Translations under genes and position numbers: made by a program | Shown: in pieces, positions 10,191 to 18,989 of the stretch | How positions within the stretch are numbered: position 1 is the first letter of the stretch | How the letters are laid out: every line of letters begins with the position of its first letter | The notes under the pieces: generated by a model | Told to the model about the DNA's origin: nothing | Databases searched by the model: none | Seen by the model: the letters and a program-made list of their open reading frames with translations, nothing else | Assembly (NCBI GenBank): GCA_004151065.3 | Contig: NWUY0300027799.1 | Location: forward strand, 1 to 23,610 | Length of the DNA: 23,610 bases | Source: Larix sibirica | Lineage: Eukaryota > Streptophyta > Pinopsida > Pinales > Pinaceae | Reading direction: 5' to 3'

Positions 10191-10662
10191 AGCTACAGTG
10201 ATGCACTGATACAAGAGTCGGCCTTCGACATTCTCTGTCCGAAGAACAAAGGTGAAGGGCTTGAAGGAGATTGTAGGTTTTCAAAAACAGTTGTTGTGCA
10301 AAAGAATTAGCTACAACTATGCACTGATACAAGTCTTGGCCTTCGCCATTCTTCGTCCGAAGAACAAAGGTGAAGGGCTTGAAGGAGATTGTTGCTTTTC
10401 AAAGATAGTTGTTGTGCAGAAAAGCCAACTACAACTATGCACTAATGCAAGTGTCGGCCTTCAAAATTATCCGTCCGAAGAACAAAGGTGAAGGGCTTGA
10501 AGGAGATTGTGGCTTTCCAGAGACAATTGTTGTGTAGCGGAAGCAGCTACATGTTGCATATTGATACACATGTTGGCCTTCAATATTCTTGATCTAAAGA
10601 ACAAAGGTGAAGGATCTTCAAGAGGGTGTGGATTTTTCAGAGGCACCTGTTATGCAGTCTAG
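10191..10662. repeat. 118-bp tandem repeat, four copies
   Basis: Four head-to-tail units start at 10191, 10309, 10427 and 10545, spaced exactly 118 bases. Each contains an AGCTACA-type start, a GATACAAG-like block, GGCCTTC, and GAACAAAGGTGAAGG. The first three units are very similar and the fourth more diverged. The unit length is not a multiple of three and the units are not open in one frame, so this is not a protein repeat. The position between a gypsy fragment and a possible copia LTR end suggests a U3 or untranslated-region repeat of a retroelement. Confidence 0.92.
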
Positions 10663-10860
10663 ATGATGAGCAGTTGGTAATGGCAAGCCTTGCAGGTGAA
10701 ATCCATTTGTGATGTAATCAACTTTCATGCATCTTATTCATCATATTAATGGATCGGTTCGTAGTTGAAGCGGGCCCGAAGATGTAACCAACATAGTTTG
10801 GTGAACTCTATTATCACATGGGCGTTCATTTATGTTCTTGAATTTCTATTATCAGTTACA
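10663..10860 (+). mobile_element. Possible R/U5 end of a copia-type LTR
   Basis: The stretch GCGGGCCCGAAGATGTAACC, a TTTGGTGAAC block and a T-rich tail with TTATGTTCTTG resembles the R-U5 region of plant copia LTRs (GGA-x-GTAG, GTGAACC, then a T-rich end). It closes with CAGTTACA at 10860. I found no partner LTR or primer-binding site in the window, so the call is tentative. If correct, the 118-bp repeats upstream would lie in its U3. Confidence 0.3.
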
Positions 10861-11290
10861 GTTCTGATTTTGAAGGTACTAATGCATGCACCTTGTTGTT
10901 AGTAAAAGATCCTTATCAAAGATTTTTGTTTGAGAAAGCTCTTGCAGAAATCTTGGATCATGTACTTAAGGTATTTGATGTATATAAATAATTTTATTAT
11001 CATGAAGAATGAGAATTCTCCCCTGACTACTTGAAATATTAGCAAAAAATTATCAAGGCTCAAAAGAGGGTGTAATAGAGATGCAATTTCTTGGTTTTCT
11101 TATTGGGAGATAGTAGAGAAGGTCGTGGTCGCCTTACAATATATCAATATTATTAAAATGTCTATCATACATAATTTTAAAGAGAAAATGTCAATTAGGT
11201 ATAGTTTGAGTGGTTGTGGGATGGAGTGTTATCCTCCCCACCCAGATTATATTCTCGTAAGTGACATGTTGAGCTCATAATGAGTATATT
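10861..11290. other. Unassigned stretch between possible LTR end and short repeats
   Basis: Nothing recognisable is seen here. Frames are short on both strands and the composition is AT-rich. Confidence 0.4.
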
Positions 11291-11382
11291 GTTGTAATGC
11301 CTTCAAGCCTTGCTTATATTGCTGTATTAGCTTCAAGCCTTAAGCTTATAGTGAGTATAATGTTGTATTGACTTCAAGCCTT
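11291..11382. repeat. Three imperfect 21-bp repeats
   Basis: Units at 11291-11311, 11321-11341 and 11362-11382 share the form GTTGTAxTGxCTTCAAGCCTT. The first and third are also preceded by a related AGTATATT/AGTATAAT context, so a larger unit was probably duplicated. Confidence 0.7.
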
Positions 11383-12000
11383 GTTGTTGACTTGTCCTTG
11401 TACCTTAAAAGAATCTAGACTCTACCATTAATACCATTGTCAAAATGAAGAGAATACTAACCTATAAAAGAAACCATAATAATTTATATAATTTGTATTC
11501 ATACTTCATCAATTATAATTCAATATATAATTCTATTTTAATAAACAAATAGAAACATAAAAAATGAAATTGATCGTCCATAAATATTTTATACTTGACT
11601 AAATGAAACGTGTGTCCGACAAGAAGAGACTTCCAATTTCCAAACGCATGCAAACTGGTTTTTAGTGTTGATTTCACGACACTAATGGTAGTCACGGAAG
11701 TTGCCCTCTTCATTGTATAAAGTCATTCATTATCTCATCGTTTATTCATCACTGTCCAAATCTTTATTCTGTGCATCTGCCCAAACGAGATAGATAAATA
11801 GTAAATACATGGCAATGGATATCGCTCTAAGTCACATCCAGAAATTCAAGATTCGCTTTCGAACATTCCTAATCTGGTGATTCGACCCATAGTTGTTTCT
11901 GCCACCGCTAAATAAGAAGAAGGAGATGCGAGGCAGACACTCTGCCGCTATTTTCCGGCGAGAAAGGGGGCTAATTTTAATTATCAAAGCAACGGGCCAG

Positions 12001-12040
12001 GGATTCGACCATGGATCTCTCTTTCCACCCCGCTACGCTA
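12001..12040 (-). other. tRNA-like A and B boxes, possible SINE head
   Basis: On the minus strand, TAGCGTAGCGGG (12029-12040) matches the polymerase III A-box consensus TRGYNNARNNGG, and GGTCGAATCC (12001-12010) resembles the B box with one T fewer than GGTTCGANTCC. The spacing is shorter than in tRNAs. A tRNA-derived SINE remnant is possible, but I see no target-site duplication or 3' tail. Confidence 0.3.
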
Positions 12041-12597
12041 ATGCTCCAGGCAAGATATTCTCCACTCTTTAATTTAAAGAATAAAAAATTTACACTTTAC
12101 GGATGCTTACAGATGCACCAGGGGCTTTGGTTTCTTGATTTTTATTAGTATTTTGTGATAGATTTTTTTCTCAGTCCGATGCAAATTCCTTTATTGTTCA
12201 GACGAATATTCAGCTGTTTAAAAGGTCCTCTCTTCTTTAATGTTCAGCCGTTTTAATTTTGAAATTTTGTCCCGAGAAGTAAAGGCCATAAACATATCGT
12301 TAAATTCTGGTGAATCTTAGAAAGCTTATGGAAGAAGTTCGGAGAGTTAAGCAGATCTCACCCTATTTCAAAAATTAATGAATGCCATTCGGAGGTGTCT
12401 TATGCGCTTCTTGTGTCGCAGAACTTGAGTGTTCTGTGTCATGTGTATGAACAATACGCTTTAGAGTGTTTTGGTTGTGATTCGATCTCGCGACCTTGGA
12501 ACCATATGATAAGATTAGATTGGATTTTGTTACAATGGCTCTGTTGCATAGATTATTACTGTCACGTTTCAATCAAACACGCAATTGCTGTTCCATT

Positions 12598-12639
12598 CCA
12601 GGTTGGTAAGTGTATCCTCCAGGTTGGGAAGTGTATCAC
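12598..12639. repeat. 21-bp tandem duplication
   Basis: CCAGGTTGGTAAGTGTATC is followed directly by CCAGGTTGGGAAGTGTATC, with a 21-base period over two copies. Confidence 0.85.
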
Positions 12640-13060
12640 GATTTGAACTTGGAAATTAGAGTTTCTGCATTTCGAAAAGTATTATTATTATATTATTTAT
12701 GATAAACAACTTCTATATTTTCACAATGAGAAATATTATACAAATTAAAATGCGTTAAGAGTATTTTAGTTTCAACATGATTAATGGAGTAGATTGATAA
12801 ACTCTATCACAGTTTAATTTCCAAAAAAAATATACACAACTTCGAAGTTAGAAGTTATGTGGTAGTTTTTTCTTTTTTTCATGAAAACATGGGTGAGATT
12901 GGGTTCAATTTGGCATCTCTCATTATGTAAATATTTTGATCACGAGAACATTGCAAGAGGTTAAATTTCATTCCCAATCAGTATTAGATTTTGATGACAA
13001 AAATGTTTTTAATTCTCCAAATATTTAATATTTATTATTGGTATTTAATATATTTTACAA

Positions 13061-13090
13061 TTATTATTATTATTATTATTATTATTATTT
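13061..13090. repeat. (ATT)n microsatellite
   Basis: About ten trinucleotide units within an AT-rich stretch. Confidence 0.95.
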
Positions 13091-13731
13091 TAAAGTTCAC
13101 TGATTAGATTTTTTTGGGGAAAAAACCATCGTGACACTTAGATCCTTTCCTATATATTTCTATGCATAATTTGAAGGAAAAAATTACATATTTGAGTTCC
13201 TCTCAAAAATAAAAATACCCAATTAAAAAAAGTTCAAATTAAAGTCCAAGAAGCACTGATTTAAAATTAGTTAATTTTAGGGTTTTTTGATGATTGTCAT
13301 GAGTATTGTAGAGAAATCTAGACAAAGTGCACAAATTACCTCCATACTAGTGTTAGTAGATGCCAAGTTGCTAAGACAATTTATAATTGTCACAAGAATA
13401 GAGATTTTGATCAATATTGAGGGAGTTATGGTTATTTCAAATTTGTTGCCTCAAATCCCTAGTTGAACAACAAAGATCCATTGAAAAATCTTCTATTTAT
13501 TCAAAACCTTAGTTCTATTTTTGGGTTATAGCAAGAATGATTTGTTTTATAGGAAAATGTGATCGTCCTATTGTTAAAAATTATATAAATGGGATGAAGT
13601 CACAATTTCACACTCTTCAGAGACACCACTTAAGCTTTAACGTAAGGAATGATGTTTCCATATGGTGGTAGTCACTTGACACTAAGGATATTTTGAAACT
13701 TCTAGATGAATAATATGAAAATGTGTTTTAT

Positions 13732-13750
13732 ATAGGTGATTTTATGCCAA
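13732..13750. repeat. Left target-site duplication of SINE
   Basis: A 19-base direct repeat identical to 13982-14000. Confidence 0.93.
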
Positions 13751-13981
13751 TCCCGGTGGGTTAGCTCAAGTGGTTGAGAGCTTTTATTTGTAAGTAGAAG
13801 TTCTTGGGGTCAAATCCTTAGGTGGCTATGCATAGATATATAAGGGCCTCACTTGATGTCCCCACCGAGTGAGGCTCCACAATTAGATCCAGGGGGTGAG
13901 GCCCATTCGGGTGCCCCCCCTGTGAATTATTCCCATTGACGTAGTAATTCCTCTCCGGGGTTGTGGACCACATTGAAAAAA
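13751..13981 (+). mobile_element. tRNA-derived SINE with 19-bp target-site duplication
   Basis: The head carries clear polymerase III promoter boxes: TTAGCTCAAGTGG (A box, 13761-13773) and GGGTCAAATCC (B box, 13807-13817), with near-tRNA spacing. A tRNA-unrelated body of about 150 bases follows, rich in G and C (GAGTGAGGCTCC, GTGAGGCCCATTCGGG), and the element ends in TTGAAAAAAA. The flanks are identical 19-base direct repeats, 13732-13750 and 13982-14000, beginning ATAGGTGATTTTATG. This is the signature of LINE-mediated retroposition. The total of about 231 bases fits plant SINEs. It inserted into a sequence I cannot assign. Confidence 0.93.
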
Positions 13982-14000
13982 ATAGGTGATTTTATGCCAA
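13982..14000. repeat. Right target-site duplication of SINE
   Basis: A 19-base direct repeat identical to 13732-13750, directly after the A-rich SINE tail. Confidence 0.93.
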
Positions 14001-14859
14001 GAAGAAGAATAAAGAGAGCACCGGGGGTTTATTTTATTTTCAAAACATCCTACTGTAGGCTCATGGATGTATTTAGCAAGAGTAGGCCATTATTTCTATA
14101 AATCCTATTAGAAAGCATAATTTCATCGATGTTGACTAGGATAAACAATTGTAGTTCTGTACAAAGCATATTTGAAGCACATAGGTTGAGAGTGAGAATG
14201 TTAAAATTTTAAACATTTTAAGATTACCATGGAAAAATATGTTTTGCATTCACATTCATGCTATAGATAAGGATGATGTTGATAGTAGTATTAGATATCT
14301 TTGGATGGACTCAATTGGTATAGTTAATAGTTACAAGACAAGGAAATCACATTGTAGGATATCTTTCATACTAAATAGGAAAGGTCTAAGGTGGCATGAG
14401 ACATAGTGATTGTCAAGAAAATCATTACAATACCTATAGACATATTAGATGAAGAGTTTGATGTTGAACTAGAAGAGGAGTTCACAACATGGTATTTTTT
14501 AAGAGAAACGTTTTACCAATTGGCGATTTTTTGCTATTTGAAAAAAATAAATTCCTATTGGATTTAAAATTTGCCTATTTTTTACATATGATATCATTAA
14601 ATCAATAAAATTTGCCAAAACTTACAAGCTTTAATTGAATATTAACCTACATATCTATATGTATGATTTTTTAAATCCAAATAGTTTCCTAGAATACTAT
14701 ACATATATATAATATTTGAATCCTTAAAAATTACCCTAGTCCACATATACACGTGAAAGAGAAACCTAGGAAGGACATAGTAAAAAGGAAGAAGAATCCA
14801 TAGATATACATTCCCAAAAGGAACCACTTGTTGAAGAATAACCAATATCTAAGGATGGT
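14001..14859. other. Unassigned stretch, target of the SINE insertion
   Basis: The DNA on both sides of the SINE reads as possible broken coding on the plus strand: a block ending YIGDFMP continues as RRRIKRAPG when the insertion is skipped. I do not recognise the protein. From about 14500 on the sequence is AT-rich and featureless. Confidence 0.35.
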
Positions 14860-15197
14860 GTATATCACTACCCACACCACCTATAGAAACAACAATCATT
14901 ACGGCATGCTTGTGAGCGTCAACCACCCTACTATGGACCTACATGTAACTAAAACAACACCTAGTATAAAGGTACAAGAAGAAATAAAGTAATTCATGAG
15001 GATATCAGAATAAAAGAAAGTAAATAGGATTCCAAAGAAGCAACCATACTCAAGATAGTGGCGGCTAGGAAATAGTTGGCCCCATGTGATCTACCTATCG
15101 CTAGGATGGATGGATGCTCATGGTTGGTACGTTTGACTACATTGCTTAGAAAATCATATTATATGGCTTTCACTCATGTTTTGAGGATGAAACATGC
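14860..15197 (+). pseudogene. Possible copia polyprotein remnant upstream of an LTR
   Basis: A plus-strand reading contains SLRHACERQPPYYG, which resembles the basic linker (R-R-S-x-R-x-R-Q-P-P-x-x-Y) between integrase and RT of many plant copia elements. The rest is not recognisable and stops are frequent. The assignment rests on this one motif and on the adjacent LTR-like sequence. Confidence 0.25.
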
Positions 15198-15211
15198 AAA
15201 GGGAGATGGAA

Positions 15212-15622
15212 TGCAATGTACCTAGGGATGTATACTAGGGGTATAATTAGTGTAATGTGGCCATAATCATAGAATAGGGCCACTTGATAGTTGGTGGATA
15301 AAAAATCCCCATGAGCTAGTTAGAGGGAATAATATAATAATAAGCAGTAGTTGGCATAGACCCCAAAGTATATTCATGGGAAAGTATATATAAACATGAA
15401 CATCATTGTACTGGATATGTTAGATGTTGAGGATTCTACTGTCACAAGCAAGTCTTGTGGATAATTTTTTTTCCATATAGAGTATTTGATGTTACCCTAC
15501 GTTAGGGGTTATCTCTATATTCTTGTGTTTTCTATTGTATGGAGGCATTTTATTGTTCTCAACCTTAAGGGTTTAGATTTTATCTTTTATCTATGAAGGT
15601 CTACTATAATGAAAGAGTTACA
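15212..15622 (+). mobile_element. Putative LTR of a plus-strand element
   Basis: A purine tract AAAGGGAGATGGA (15198-15210) stands directly before TG at 15212, and the block ends in GTTACA at 15622, giving TG...CA ends. It carries a TATA box (TATATATAAA, 15385-15394) at mid-length and a T-rich downstream part (TTCTTGTGTTTTC). Four bases after the end lies TGGCACCAATTT, which could be a primer-binding site. At 411 bases it fits a copia LTR. I found no partner copy in the window. Confidence 0.45.
15385..15394 (+). promoter_or_regulatory. TATA box of putative LTR
   Basis: TATATATAAA lies about 170 bases inside the putative LTR at 15212-15622, a normal promoter position. Confidence 0.4.
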
Positions 15623-16134
15623 TTTTGGCACCAATTTATGAATTTCCTCCCATAGATAGACTAACTTATTTGTAATGGCTTTAACAATGTTGAATATTTG
15701 GAAGATAAGGTAAGTATTAGTCCTTTTTGCATGCCTCCATGAAAATGAACAAACTATAATGTTATCAAGCTAGAATTGGTATTTAGAACTCTAATAAGTA
15801 TCAATGAGATGAATATTTGAGATTAGTTTAATTGGTCTAATCTAAGATCCACCGTGGAAATAATGGAGAACTCTAGATAGAGCAATATTGTTATCCAAGA
15901 AAAACTATTAATTATTCAATTTTGGAGGGGTAAATTGGTGCAAGTGTTATAGCATATTTTGTCACACTTGTCCCATAGATGCTCAATATGGTCTGATCAT
16001 ATTCCTTTTCCCATTTTTGTAGACTCCCATGATCCCTTATGATTCTATGAACAATATCTCATCTGAAAAGATACTTAAAACTAAGTTTTTCAAGTTATAT
16101 GCACCCTATTACATTGTTAGACCACATATACATA
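15623..16134. other. Unassigned stretch
   Basis: No frame of note and no recognisable motif beyond the possible primer-binding site at its start. Confidence 0.4.
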
Positions 16135-16939
16135 TGTTTCCTTTGTCTAACCTGTGTATATGTCTATTCGAGGGTAATAAATATAAATAAGTTATTTTAT
16201 GGGAAATTTTTTGGTTTCGACCATTCCCACTTGTCCCAATCTTGTAAGTAACTGTCTCCAACTTCCCTAAATTCCTCCCCATCAGTATAAAAGAGGCACA
16301 GGAGAAGGAAAATCAAGCATTCAATATTGGAGATTATACCCTCATTCCCTTCAATTGAAACCAAGATCCGAACCCTTGTTGATCCTGGTCTACAAAATCC
16401 CCTTCCCATAATTGGAACATAGTCTTTCTAGTTATTCTTGAGAGTCATTAATGTGCTAGAGAATGCTGGGGATTCTCTTGAGCATATTTCCCAAGGAAGA
16501 AACGAGATTGGATGTTGAGTGTGCAATGACTCAGGTGGAAGAAATTAGACATTAGTTTCATGACAATGCCCCGATGAGAATTAGGCGACATATGCACATT
16601 TGTATCTTGTTGTTCTTTATATACAAAATATCTCTCTTTTCCATCCATTTCAAGTGTTAAATTATAGTTTATAATTGTTGAAATTGGGATGTGTCATTCT
16701 ACAAATATTTTTGTAATTTAAATCTTTGCAATAGTAATTGTTTTCTATTAGATATTTGTCCTCTTTCATGTTACTTCTTAGATATTTGGATGATAAATAT
16801 TGGAGCAACTACAACTGAAGGGATTCTTCATCAAATGTTTGGATTCAGGTGAGTTAATTATTAACCTTCTTGTCCATTCAAATTTTGCATGTAAAGATTG
16901 AATTTTTTTTCTTTTCATGAATGCTTGAGTTTTCTTTTA
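16135..16939 (+). mobile_element. LTR-like sequence, copy B (partner of 8613-9426)
   Basis: This aligns in direct orientation with copy A. Matching segments include TCGAGGGTAATAAAT versus TCAAGGGTAAAAAAT, the TATA block, GAGAAGG, ATTGAGTGTG-like and GGTGGAAG blocks, and TCAAATG...GGTGAGTTA near the 3' end. The flanking downstream bases GTGGTGAACTTGCCCAAAGG also match copy A. Indels are frequent, so the copies are old. The copies are about 7.5 kb apart, but the interior between them is not one element: it contains unrelated fragments and a SINE. They may be solo or truncated members of one LTR family. Confidence 0.6.
16286..16293 (+). promoter_or_regulatory. TATA box of LTR copy B
   Basis: TATAAAAG at the place equivalent to 8815-8822 of copy A, with the following GAGGCAxAGGAGAAGG also conserved. 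Confidence 0.55.
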
Positions 16940-16946
16940 TGGTATC
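16940..16946 (+). other. Weak primer-binding-site-like sequence after LTR copy B
   Basis: TGGTATC matches the first seven bases of the common plant PBS; the following bases do not. It is positionally equivalent to 9427-9434. Confidence 0.35.
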
Positions 16947-17006
16947 TATATGTGGTGAACTTGCCCAAAGGTCACTAGGGTTGTAAATATTCCCGAAATA
17001 GGAAGA

Positions 17007-17520
17007 ATTGAAGTAGATAGAGTTTTAGATGTACATGGTTTTGTTGATGCATATTGGGTTGGATATATTGATATTAGAATATCTACAGGTGGTTTTGTGT
17101 TTAACCTTTTTGGAGGAGAAATTAATTGGTTGAGCATGAGACAAGTTGCAATTTCACTTTCAACTACAAAAGTTGATTACTTGTAGGTAGCCACTCATGT
17201 AAGTAAGGAAGCTACGTGGTTGCAAATTTTTTGTTAAGGTGTTGGTTTTTCATAGGAAGTTGTAAGGATATAACGTGGTAGTTAAAGTGAAATCTTGATG
17301 GCAAAGAACCTTGCTTATCATGGTAAGATGAAGCATATTGATTTACAATATTTTTTTTTAGAGACATGGTCAAATCCAAGAGTGGGATATTGGAAAAGAA
17401 TGACACCTTGAATAATTTTAAACTCATCAACAAATTCTATTAGTACTAAGAAGTTCTCTTTGTTTATAGAATCAGCATGCATAACTTCCTTGAATAGTTG
17501 GTTTTATGAAGCTTGACTCC
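17007..17520 (+). pseudogene. Ty1/copia RNase H fragment
   Basis: This is the C-terminal domain of a copia polyprotein, which would remove RNA during cDNA synthesis. The frame gives GFVDAYWVGYIDIRISTGGF, then VFNLFGGEINWLSMRQVAISL, STTKVDYL, VATHVSKEATWLQ and later AKNLAYHGKMKHIDLQYFF. These follow the copia blocks (DADWAGD, R-x-S-T-S-G, G-G-x-x-x-W-x-S-x-Q, ALSTTEAEY, E-A-x-W-L, K-H-I-D). The Asp of the first block is kept; the expected Glu of TTEAEY is changed (TTKVDY). Stops lie near 17185, 17233, 17251 and after. It begins abruptly about 70 bases after LTR copy B. Confidence 0.9.
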
Positions 17521-17611
17521 CCTATTTTGCAAAGTATATAACACGTGTGATATTGTTTGATATGTGGTTTATTCTTTATCGATAGATTGTGCAAGCAAAG
17601 TTAATCCCTCA

Positions 17612-17646
17612 AGTGGGCGGGGGGGTTGGTGGAGGGTGGTAGGGAA
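17612..17646 (+). other. Polypurine tract-like G-rich stretch
   Basis: A G-rich stretch (AGTGGGCGGGGGGGTTGGTG and on to AGGGAA) lies between the copia RNase H and a TG at 17647. This is the expected place of the plus-strand primer before a 3' LTR. Confidence 0.5.
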
Positions 17647-18060
17647 TGATAGTCCAATCGGAGGTTGGGGGTGGTATCTCTCTAGGAACTAGCTTGTTGG
17701 GGGTTTGGGGTTGGGTTTTCCTTGAAAAAAATTGATCTTGTTTTGTGCTTTTTAATATTTATTTTGGCCAATGGTTTTGACCCAGTGTAATCTAATCCTG
17801 GTTAAGGGATCAAGGTTGTAACATATTCTTGATTAGCATATTAGGGTTGATTGGCGATACAAAATAACTATATTTTGTATTGCAAATGGTTTAGTCAATA
17901 CAATGACACAAATAGAGGTGTCACTCAAAGTTTGTTGGTTTTTTTGGTTAAGGAGGAAAAGGGAAAATCTATTGTGTACTATGTATGTGTGCCATTGTTT
18001 TTCTTTGGTTTAGATTTTGTTAGCATATCTTATCTTATGTAGCTTTATCAAACTCTTCAT
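17647..18060 (+). mobile_element. Putative 3' LTR of the copia fragment
   Basis: It begins TGATAGTCCAATCGG directly after the G-rich tract and downstream of copia RNase H, as a copia 3' LTR should. The right end is uncertain: TATTGGTATTACA at about 18065 resembles a PBS start, which would place the LTR end near 18060, but a PBS is not expected after a 3' LTR. No second full copy is in the window. The left arm of an inverted repeat (17734-17853) lies inside it. Confidence 0.4.
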
Positions 18061-18213
18061 TCGATATTGGTATTACATATCACAAACCAACCCTAATTTG
18101 ATAACCATGATTATATCACAACCCTAATTCCTTTTCCAAGATTAGATTATAATGGACAAAACCATTGGCCATAATAAATCCAAGAAAGAAAAAGACCAGA
18201 CCAAAAATGGATC
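17734..18213. repeat. Imperfect inverted repeat, arms of about 120 bp
   Basis: The left arm 17734-17853 and right arm 18087-18213 are reverse complements with a few mismatches and indels. Matching landmarks are CCAATGGTTTTG / CAAAACCATTGG, TAATCTAATC / GATTAGATTA and TTAGGGTTG / CAACCCTAA. The spacer is about 230 bases. It may be a truncated copy of the putative LTR in reverse, or a foldback element. A transcript across it could form a long hairpin. Confidence 0.75.
17854..17883. repeat. Short perfect-like hairpin at the inner edge of the left arm
   Basis: GCGATACAAAAT and ATTTTGTATTGC pair at 11 of 12 positions across a six-base loop. Confidence 0.6.
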
Positions 18214-18253
18214 AAAATCCTTAAACACTTAAGCCCTCTGTCAAGCTATGTTA

Positions 18254-18687
18254 TGATCATTAAATTTAAAATTGAATCACAAGAAAGGATATTCATAAAT
18301 GATCAATGGTTTATTTATCAAAATACCCTTAAGGTATCAAAACACCATACACTGATCCTTTTATGTAAGTAATTTACTCATATTCACTTGCCTCTTAAGG
18401 TAAGGTGACTTCTCAATAAGCTAAGCTCCAATACAAAATAGTCCAATACATGCTTCATGAGGATGATTCCATTCTTATCTATAAATAACCATGAAACCCT
18501 AAACGTAACCACCTCCTAACTAACTAGTAGACCTTCTTTAATGAGACCTATTTACATTTATTCCATACTAACTAACTAGTGTTCCTTATTTAATAATACA
18601 AACTACAGTGGACCCAATCCATTTTACATTGTCTGAACACAATTATATGATTACTACTTTAGTGGTTCCTTTGTCCCCCCCATTACA
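18254..18687 (-). repeat. 3' LTR of the minus-strand element
   Basis: Partner of 19943-20380, with many substitutions and small indels. Just upstream of it on the minus strand is a purine-rich GAAGGGGGATGG followed by ATAGGG, a plausible polypurine tract. Confidence 0.85.
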
Positions 18688-18762
18688 CCCTATAAATTCC
18701 ATCCCCCTTCATAAAGAATTACCTTCAATGCTTGTAGTGAGCATGAACAACAATAAACAAGG

Positions 18763-18960
18763 GTCCCATGTACGAGTGCTAATCACAATGATGAAGTAGT
18801 CCAAAGAACTAGGTTCCCATGTACAAGGGTTGACCATGATGCTATTGTAGTCCAAGAATATTATCCATAATCCTAGGTCTCATATATGAGTACTAACCAC
18901 CATGAATATGTAGCCAATGCCCCATGTGCAAATGCTAACTACAATGCTGAAGTAAGCTAG
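18763..18960. repeat. Degenerate tandem repeat, four units
   Basis: Units start near 18763, 18814, 18877 and 18919, each with a core like CCCATGTACxAG followed by CTAACCACAATG and GTAGTCCAA. Unit length varies from about 40 to 64 bases. It lies between the frame at 18990 and the 3' LTR, in the untranslated part of the minus-strand element. Confidence 0.6.
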
Positions 18961-18989
18961 GGGACTCATCCACAAAATTGAGTCTTATG

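Larger units (their letters stand above)
11383..13731. other. Unassigned stretch without recognisable retroelement coding
   Basis: The part 11850-12650 has a somewhat higher GC content than its surroundings and no recognisable retroelement domain. It could be a low-copy segment, but no exon chain or protein family is recognisable. From about 12650 to 13730 the DNA is AT-rich with only short frames. The short features inside it (tRNA-like boxes, 21-bp duplication, ATT microsatellite) are listed separately. Confidence 0.35.

Noticed and set aside
10252-10491. 79-codon frame across the 118-bp repeats
   Set aside because: The repeat period is not a multiple of three, so the frame reads different phases of the same unit; it is not a protein repeat.
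10191-10662. CRISPR-like array
   Set aside because: The whole 118-base unit is repeated, with no short repeat alternating with unique spacers, and the setting is a plant nuclear genome.
12050-12060. Exon end with a GC-type splice donor (CAGGCAAGA) after an ATG at 12011
   Set aside because: Only a 13-codon exon would result, no family is recognisable, and the same bases form the tRNA-like boxes on the other strand.
12375-12572. Minus-strand 65-codon frame with HTHDTEHSSSATQEAHKT
   Set aside because: No recognisable domain; the plus strand has an equally long frame, and neither can be preferred.
8613-16939. One 8.3-kb element bounded by LTR copies A and B
   Set aside because: The interior contains unrelated pieces (chromovirus fragment, 118-bp array, SINE, another LTR) and no consistent gag-pol, and the copies are flanked by different pol types.
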